Shown here: positions 4,653 to 8,612 of the stretch, piece after piece
Layout of the letters: every line of letters starts with the position of its first letter
Numbering within the stretch: position 1 is the first letter of the stretch
Source: Pleionea sp041591085
GTDB lineage: Bacteria; Pseudomonadota; Gammaproteobacteria; Enterobacterales; Kangiellaceae
DNA: 8,612 nucleotides
Reading direction: 5' to 3'
NCBI GenBank assembly: GCA_041591085.1
Contig: JBFHSP010000125.1
Location: 1 to 8,612, forward strand
Position numbers and translations under genes: made by a program
The notes under the pieces: model-generated
Databases searched by the model: none
What the model saw: the letters and a program-made list of their open reading frames with translations, nothing else
What the model was told of the DNA's origin: nothing

Positions 4653-6035
4653 GTGCTTTCCATATACAATAATTTGACTCGGCAAAAAGAAGTCTTTAAA
4701 CCCATTGAACCTGGAAAAGTGGGTGTATATGTGTGTGGGATTACTATTTATGATTATTGTCACGTAGGACACGGTCGAACTTACGCCGCGTTTGACGTAA
4801 TGATTCGTTATTTAAGATATCTTGGATATGATGTCACCTATGTGCGTAATGTCACCGATATTGATGACAAAATCATCCATCGCGCCAATGAACGAAAAGT
4901 ACCTTTTGATTCGGTAGTGGCTGAATTTGAAAAAGTGATGCATGAAGACTTTGATGCTCTAGGGTTACTACGTCCTGATATCGAGCCCCATGCGACACAC
5001 TCCATTGATGGCATCATCAACATCATCGAAACTTTGGTTGAAAAAGGAGCTGCCTATCAAGGTAAAGAAGATGTTTACTTTTCGGTAGCCTCGTTTAATG
5101 ACTACGGTAAATTAAGTAAACAAAACCTTGACGATTTACGCGCCGGTGAACGCGTCGATGTTGCTAATGACAAACGCGATCCTCTCGATTTTGTATTATG
5201 GAAAGCGGCCAAACCAGGTGAACCAAATTGGGACTCGCCTTGGGGTAAAGGGCGACCAGGCTGGCATATTGAATGTTCGGCAATGAGCAAAGAGTGCTTA
5301 GGTGAGCATTTTGATATTCATGGCGGTGGTTCTGATTTGCAGTTTCCACATCACGAAAACGAAATTGCCCAATCGGAAGCGGCTAATCAATGCCAGTTTG
5401 TAAACTACTGGGTGCATACCGGCATGGTCCAAGTTGAAAAAGAAAAAATGTCTAAATCATTAGGCAACTTTTTCACTATTCGTGACGTATTGAAATTGTA
5501 TCGTCCTGAATCGGTGCGTTTTTTCTTATTGTCGAGCCATTATCGCAGTCAGCTAAATTATTCTGAGGAAAACCTAAACTCGGCCGATGCAAGTCTTGAA
5601 CGGTTGTATTCGAGTTTACGCGATACTCAGCCACAGAATGGTCAGTTAATAGCCCGTTATAACGAACGTTTTGAAGCAGTAATGAATGATGACTTTAATA
5701 CTCCAGAAGCCATTGCGCTGCTATTCGAAATAACGCGCGAGCTAAATAAAGCTAAAAAAGATCAAAGTGAACAGGTGAATGATCTAGCTTTCAGTTTGAC
5801 TCATTTAGCTGCAGTCCTTGGGTTGCTGCAACAAGAACCCTCTGCATTTTTACAGTCGAGCAAACAGCTAGACGATGGTTTTGATCCGGCACGTATTGAA
5901 GGTTTGATTGCAGAGCGAAATGAAGCCAGAGCCAATAAAAACTTCGCTCGCAGTGACGAAATCAGAGATTTGCTATTAGCCGAAGGTATTGTGCTAGAAG
6001 ATAGCCGCCAAGGAACCACATGGCGTAAAGAGTAA
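4653..6035 (+). CDS. cysS: Cysteinyl-tRNA synthetase
   Basis: This class I aminoacyl-tRNA synthetase attaches cysteine to tRNA-Cys in the cytoplasm, with ATP. It has 460 residues, against 461 in E. coli. The HIGH-type signature is CHVGHGRT (HVGH at 37-40), and KMSKS lies near 265-269 in EKEKMSKSLGNFF. The zinc site that selects cysteine is intact: C28 in YVCGIT, the cysteine in WHIECSAM near 208, and the histidine and glutamate of FPHHENE. The anticodon-binding part ends in the typical GIVLEDSRQGTTWRKE. It starts with GTG, the position where homologues begin (MLxIYNxLTRQKE); the only ribosome site is a weak AGAG at 4642-4645. It is transcribed away from ppiB. No rho-independent terminator follows; GAGTAA/TTACTC at 6042-6056 forms a small hairpin without a T-run. 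Confidence 0.98.
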   Translation: MLSIYNNLTRQKEVFKPIEPGKVGVYVCGITIYDYCHVGHGRTYAAFDVMIRYLRYLGYDVTYVRNVTDIDDKIIHRANERKVPFDSVVAEFEKVMHEDFDALGLLRPDIEPHATHSIDGIINIIETLVEKGAAYQGKEDVYFSVASFNDYGKLSKQNLDDLRAGERVDVANDKRDPLDFVLWKAAKPGEPNWDSPWGKGRPGWHIECSAMSKECLGEHFDIHGGGSDLQFPHHENEIAQSEAANQCQFVNYWVHTGMVQVEKEKMSKSLGNFFTIRDVLKLYRPESVRFFLLSSHYRSQLNYSEENLNSADASLERLYSSLRDTQPQNGQLIARYNERFEAVMNDDFNTPEAIALLFEITRELNKAKKDQSEQVNDLAFSLTHLAAVLGLLQQEPSAFLQSSKQLDDGFDPARIEGLIAERNEARANKNFARSDEIRDLLLAEGIVLEDSRQGTTWRKE

Positions 6036-6061
6036 AACAAAGAGTAATTGTTACTCCCAAT

Positions 6062-6177
6062 GCTTGGTCATTGCGAGGAATGAAGTGACGCGGCAATCTA
6101 TATTGAGGTTATAAGCGCAATCAGAATTTACGAAATACGAATATCGAGTTGGCCTCGTTACTTTACCAATGACAAGC
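6062..6177. mobile_element. MITE/REP-like element with inverted ends
   Basis: The left end GCTTGGTCATTG (6062-6073) and the right end CAATGACAAGC (6167-6177) are inverted copies differing by one inserted base; the core GTCATTG/CAATGAC is exact. The left end continues as CGAGGAATGAAGTGACG and then GCGGCAATCT (to 6099), a pattern of the widespread GTCATTGCGAG...GCAATCT dispersed repeats found in many bacterial genomes (general knowledge, not searched). No transposase frame lies inside its roughly 115 bp. It fills the gap between cysS and the fabA control region. Copy number and target duplication cannot be judged from one copy. Confidence 0.5.
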
Positions 6178-6190
6178 TAGATAAGGCTTG
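6173..6190. repeat. Small hairpin next to the MITE-like element
   Basis: CAAGC (6173-6177) pairs with GCTTG (6186-6190) around an 8-nt loop. Its left arm is also the right end of the element at 6062-6177, so GCTTG motifs occur three times here in both orientations. No T-run follows, so it is not a terminator. Between here and the fabA control region (6191-6279) nothing else is recognised. Confidence 0.35.
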
Positions 6191-6279
6191 CTTTGTAAAT
6201 AATCGGCTAAAAAAGCATTCTAAACATCGATAAAGTCTATTTAATGAGCTGACCACTTGTAACAAAAGGCAATAAACGC

Positions 6280-6296
6280 GCAAGGTCATACCAGTT
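6280..6296. promoter_or_regulatory. FadR-like activator site before fabA
   Basis: Read on the minus strand the site is AACTGGTATGACCTTGC. It agrees with the recalled FadR consensus AACTGGTCNGACCTGTT at 12 of 16 defined positions, including the whole AACTGGT and GACCT blocks. Its centre lies about 37 bp before the predicted fabA start point, where the -35 box would be. In E. coli, FadR activates fabA from a site near -40. Binding here is inferred; the fadR gene is not in the window. Confidence 0.5.
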
Positions 6297-6309
6297 TTAC
6301 AAGGCTCAG

Positions 6310-6318
6310 TGGCATAAT
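6310..6318 (+). promoter_or_regulatory. fabA promoter -10 region
   Basis: TGGCATAAT (6310-6318) gives an extended -10 with CATAAT matching five of six. At the proper 17-bp distance the -35 hexamer (6290-6295, ACCAGT) is very poor and is part of the FadR-like site, as expected for an activator-dependent promoter. Transcription would start near 6325, leaving a leader of about 44 nt. Confidence 0.5.
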
Positions 6319-6368
6319 ACGCGCACTATTAAAATAGTCTTAAATGACGCTTCAAACTTAGGATTTTT

Positions 6369-6893
6369 ATGTCGATTATTAGCCAATATACAAGAGATGA
6401 TCTTATCGCTTGTGGCAAAGGTGAGTTGGTAGGCCCTGCAGGCAATGTGGTTTCTCGCTTACCGCTACCGAATATGCTTATGATGGATAGAATTACGACC
6501 ATCAGTAACGAAGGCGGCGCTTTCGATAAAGGGTTTATCGATGCCGAGCTCGACATCAATCCTGACCTCTGGTTTTTTGGCTGTCATTTCGAGTCCGATC
6601 CGGTCATGCCAGGTTGTTTAGGCGTTGACGCCATGTGGCAGCTTACCGGCTTTTTCTTATCGTGGCTTGGCCAATCTGGAAAAGGGCGCGCATTAGGCTC
6701 GGGTGAAATCAAGTTCTTTGGTCAAGTTTTGCCCCATGCGAAAAAAGTGACTTATCGAATTGACGTAAAGCGCTTAATTCTTCGTAAATTAAAAATGATC
6801 ATTGCCGATGGATCCGTTTTGGTCGATGGCAAAGAAATTTACACTGCGAAAGATTTAAAAGTTGGTTTGTTTGATTCTACCGACAATTTTTAA
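6369..6893 (+). CDS. fabA: 3-hydroxydecanoyl-ACP dehydratase/isomerase FabA
   Basis: FabA dehydrates 3-hydroxydecanoyl-ACP and isomerises trans-2- to cis-3-decenoyl-ACP, the branch point of anaerobic-type unsaturated fatty acid synthesis in the cytoplasm. The 174-residue hotdog-fold protein has the catalytic histidine H73 in WFFGCHF and the catalytic aspartate D87 in PGCLGVDAMWQL, plus NMLMMDR (35-41) and the terminal YTAKDLKVGLF. The length is close to the E. coli 172, and the isomerase-type residues around the active site look like FabA, not FabZ. TAGGA (6359-6363) sits five bases before the ATG. fabB follows 39 bp later on the same strand, so the two essential unsaturated fatty acid enzymes are probably co-transcribed, as in Pseudomonas but not in E. 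coli. Confidence 0.97.
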   Translation: MSIISQYTRDDLIACGKGELVGPAGNVVSRLPLPNMLMMDRITTISNEGGAFDKGFIDAELDINPDLWFFGCHFESDPVMPGCLGVDAMWQLTGFFLSWLGQSGKGRALGSGEIKFFGQVLPHAKKVTYRIDVKRLILRKLKMIIADGSVLVDGKEIYTAKDLKVGLFDSTDNF

Positions 6894-6932
6894 TCGGTCG
6901 CTCAATTCATTCAGAATACATTAGGAAATTCT

Positions 6933-8150
6933 ATGAAACGCGTAGTTGTTACTGGAATGGGCATTGTGTCGTGTTTAGGCAACAATGTCACTGAAGTTAC
7001 CGATGCTCTTAAAGCCGGTAAATCAGGTATTCAATACAAAGAACTTTATAAAGAAAAGGGACTTCGTAGCCATGTGGCTGGACGGCCTAGCTTAGATATT
7101 AAGGACCACATCGATCGTAAAGTATTACGTTTTATGGCTGATGCGGCAGGTTACGCTTACATTTCAATGCAACAAGCAATTGAAGATGCTGGACTTACTG
7201 AAGATCAAGTATCTAATATTCGTACCGGTCTTATCACTGGTTCTGGCGGCGGCTCTCAAGGGACGCAAGTTGAGGCAGTTGAAATTTCGCAAGAGAAAGG
7301 CGTAAAAAGAGTAGGGCCTTATGCTGTGCCTAAAACGATGGCGAGTACCACATCTGCGTGCTTAGCAACGCCATTCAAAATTAAAGGTATTAATTACACC
7401 ATCTCTTCTGCTTGCGCGACCAGTGCTCACTGTATTGGCAATGCTTATGAGCAAGTTATGATGGGTAAACAAGACATTGTATTTGCTGGCGGCGGTGAAG
7501 AAGAAGATTGGCGCTTAACGTTATTGTTTGATGCCATGGGGGCTCTTTCGTCTAAATATAACGACACTCCAGAAACTGCATCGCGCCCATATGATGCAAC
7601 CCGTGATGGTTTTGTAATTTCTTCGGGCGGCGGCATTCTAGTATTAGAAGAACTTGAGCATGCCAAAGCACGCGGTGCAAAAATTTATGCCGAAGTGGTT
7701 GGTTATGGTGCAACATCTGATGGTTACGATATGGTAGCGCCATCGGGTGAAGGCGCGGTGCGCTGCATGCAACAAGCCATGTCTACGGTTAATGGTAAAA
7801 TCGATTACATTAATACTCACGGTACCAGTACCCCTGTAGGCGATACCGCTGAGCTAAAAGCGATAAAAGAAGTGTTTGGCAACGATGTTCCTAAAATTTC
7901 ATCCACTAAATCGTTAGCGGGTCACTCGTTAGGAGCAACCGGTGTTCATGAAGCGATTTATAGTTTACTTATGATGAAAGAAAACTTTATTGCGGGTTCT
8001 GCTAATATTTCTGAGCTCGATCCACTTGCTGAAGGATTGCCTATTGTTCAACAGCGTGTAGATAACTTTGACATGAAGCGGGTACTCAGTAATAGCTTTG
8101 GATTTGGTGGAACTAACGCTTGTTTAGTGTTTGAAAAGTTTGAAGCCTAA
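6933..8150 (+). CDS. fabB: 3-oxoacyl-ACP synthase I (FabB)
   Basis: FabB condenses malonyl-ACP with acyl-ACP and is needed to elongate the cis-3-decenoyl product of FabA. The 405-residue protein has the two-half thiolase fold. The catalytic triad is complete: C161 in SSACATSAHC, H296 in NTHGTSTPVGD and H331 in AGHSLGATGVHE, with K326 just before. NSFGFGGTNA near the C-terminus (387-396) is the glycine-rich loop. The length matches E. coli FabB (406), and RSHVAG near 45-50 together with GGGEEEDW (186-193) resemble FabB more than FabF. AGGA at 6923-6926, six bases before the ATG, is a good ribosome site. It is the second gene of a probable fabA-fabB operon ended by the terminator at 8168-8197. 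Confidence 0.97.
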   Translation: MKRVVVTGMGIVSCLGNNVTEVTDALKAGKSGIQYKELYKEKGLRSHVAGRPSLDIKDHIDRKVLRFMADAAGYAYISMQQAIEDAGLTEDQVSNIRTGLITGSGGGSQGTQVEAVEISQEKGVKRVGPYAVPKTMASTTSACLATPFKIKGINYTISSACATSAHCIGNAYEQVMMGKQDIVFAGGGEEEDWRLTLLFDAMGALSSKYNDTPETASRPYDATRDGFVISSGGGILVLEELEHAKARGAKIYAEVVGYGATSDGYDMVAPSGEGAVRCMQQAMSTVNGKIDYINTHGTSTPVGDTAELKAIKEVFGNDVPKISSTKSLAGHSLGATGVHEAIYSLLMMKENFIAGSANISELDPLAEGLPIVQQRVDNFDMKRVLSNSFGFGGTNACLVFEKFEA

Positions 8151-8167
8151 AACACATAACAATGAAC

Positions 8168-8197
8168 AAAAAAACGCGCTAAACAGCGCGTTTTTTT
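8168..8197. terminator. Symmetric bidirectional terminator after fabB
   Basis: AAAAAAACGCGCT (8168-8180) and AGCGCGTTTTTTT (8185-8197) are perfect 13-bp inverted copies around the 4-nt loop AAAC. The GC-rich core followed by seven T on either strand makes it a good terminator for fabB and for the convergent gene ending at 8318. Confidence 0.9.
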
Positions 8198-8317
8198 ATG
8201 CCTGTAAAAAGGCTAGTTTTTTGAAAACAAAGAATGTGTAGAAGAATAATAAAAGTAGAGATGCTCCGGAAAGTGCTAAGGCAGTAACTATTTATTGGAA
8301 AGATGAAGTTATTGTTA

Positions 8318-8612
8318 TTAGCGTTTCTTTTTGTTTTTGAAATATATTATAAGAATAATCGATAGCAATAGTGCAACTATTGCAGTCAATACAAAAATTA
8401 ATTTGTTATACTGGGATTTTAAGTAACGAACATCTTCTATGTGATCTTGCTTAAGTTTTTGTATGGTTTGTTTATTATCACGTAGATTCATTTCTATAGC
8501 ATGAATTTCTTTATACTGTCTTGCTTTTAGATCTTTGATTTCTTTTTCGGTTTGTATGTATTTTTGTGCATAGGTAAATGCTTCATGAAATGAGTTTTTC
8601 TGATTGTAATAA
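8318..8612 (-). CDS. Partial membrane protein: TPR-like end, coiled coil, one TM helix
   Basis: An open minus-strand frame enters from the right edge and ends in TAA at 8318-8320, giving the last 97 residues of a protein whose start lies outside the window. The first 20 visible residues (YYNQKNSFHEAFTYAQKYIQ) resemble the end of a tetratricopeptide repeat. Residues 20-70 are charged and likely coiled coil. Residues 71-90 (LIFVLTAIVA then LLLSIILIIY) form one clear membrane helix, followed by the basic tail FKNKKKR and the stop. The basic tail suggests a cytoplasmic C-terminus and a periplasmic TPR part. TPR-coiled coil-TM layouts are common in sensor kinases and GGDEF proteins, but here the chain stops after the helix, with no output domain. 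It is rich in Lys, Asn, Ile and more AT-rich than its neighbours. The family is not recognised. Confidence 0.75.
   Translation of the reverse strand, partial: YYNQKNSFHEAFTYAQKYIQTEKEIKDLKARQYKEIHAIEMNLRDNKQTIQKLKQDHIEDVRYLKSQYNKLIFVLTAIVALLLSIILIIYFKNKKKR

Noticed and set aside
4472..4705. 77-residue minus-strand frame spanning the cysS start and promoter
   Set aside because: Overlaps the cysS 5' end and both divergent promoters, has no ribosome site, and resembles translated AT-rich non-coding DNA.
6042..6056. GAGTAA/TTACTC hairpin as a cysS terminator
   Set aside because: Three-base loop, AT-rich stem and no T-run; not a credible rho-independent terminator.
6296..6301. TTTACA as the fabA -35 box
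   Set aside because: Although five of six match, it lies only 11 bp before CATAAT and 25 bp before the next -10-like sequence, so neither spacing works.
7445..7743. Minus-strand frames inside fabB
   Set aside because: Antisense shadows of a gene with an intact catalytic triad and full family length.
8200..8221. GCCT/AGGC hairpin with TAGTTTTTT after it as a second terminator
   Set aside because: Only a 4-bp stem; the strong symmetric terminator at 8168-8197 already explains the end of fabB.
8304..8366. Short plus-strand frame with a hydrophobic start (MKLLLLAFLF)
   Set aside because: Only 20 codons, antisense to the membrane helix and basic tail of the partial protein, which explains its hydrophobicity.

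Overview
This window is a stretch of a fairly AT-rich gammaproteobacterial chromosome. The protein sequences, the ppiB-lpxH order divergent from cysS, and the presence of both fabA and fabB fit a marine Alteromonadales-type bacterium. That placement is inferred from general family resemblance, not from a search. No rRNA, tRNA, CRISPR array or complete insertion sequence is visible.

Layout. Positions 1-622 hold no intact gene. They contain nested inverted repeats (93-167), a REP-like palindrome (228-259), a start-less coding remnant on the minus strand (268-432) and a strong plus-strand terminator (572-597) with no obvious gene in front of it. Positions 623-3197 form a nitric-oxide stress module: a di-iron iron-sulfur repair protein (RIC/YtfE, minus strand), a divergent Rrf2-family regulator closest to NsrR, and the membrane protein NnrS. 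A good NsrR-like operator lies between the divergent pair, on the start region of an extended -10 promoter for the repair gene, and a weaker one precedes nnrS. Positions 3216-4441 carry ppiB and lpxH on the minus strand. Positions 4653-6035 carry cysS on the plus strand.

Positions 6036-6368 are intergenic. They hold a MITE/REP-like element (6062-6177) and the fabA control region, where a FadR-like site sits where the -35 box would be. fabA and fabB follow as a probable two-gene operon (6369-8150) for unsaturated fatty acid synthesis, closed by a symmetric, probably bidirectional terminator. The right edge (8318-8612, minus strand) holds the C-terminal end of an unrecognised protein with a TPR-like end, a coiled coil, one membrane helix and a basic tail.

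How it works together. The left half reads as a self-contained NO-sensing circuit: NsrR loses repression when NO damages its Fe-S cluster, which releases RIC (Fe-S repair) and probably NnrS. The middle and right are housekeeping: protein folding, lipid A synthesis, cysteinyl-tRNA charging and anaerobic-type unsaturated fatty acid synthesis. Nothing seen amounts to a clearly new multi-gene system. The least explained items are the orphan terminator with a possible small RNA, the repeats and remnant at 1-432, the mobile-like repeat at 6062-6177, and the truncated-looking membrane protein at the right edge.
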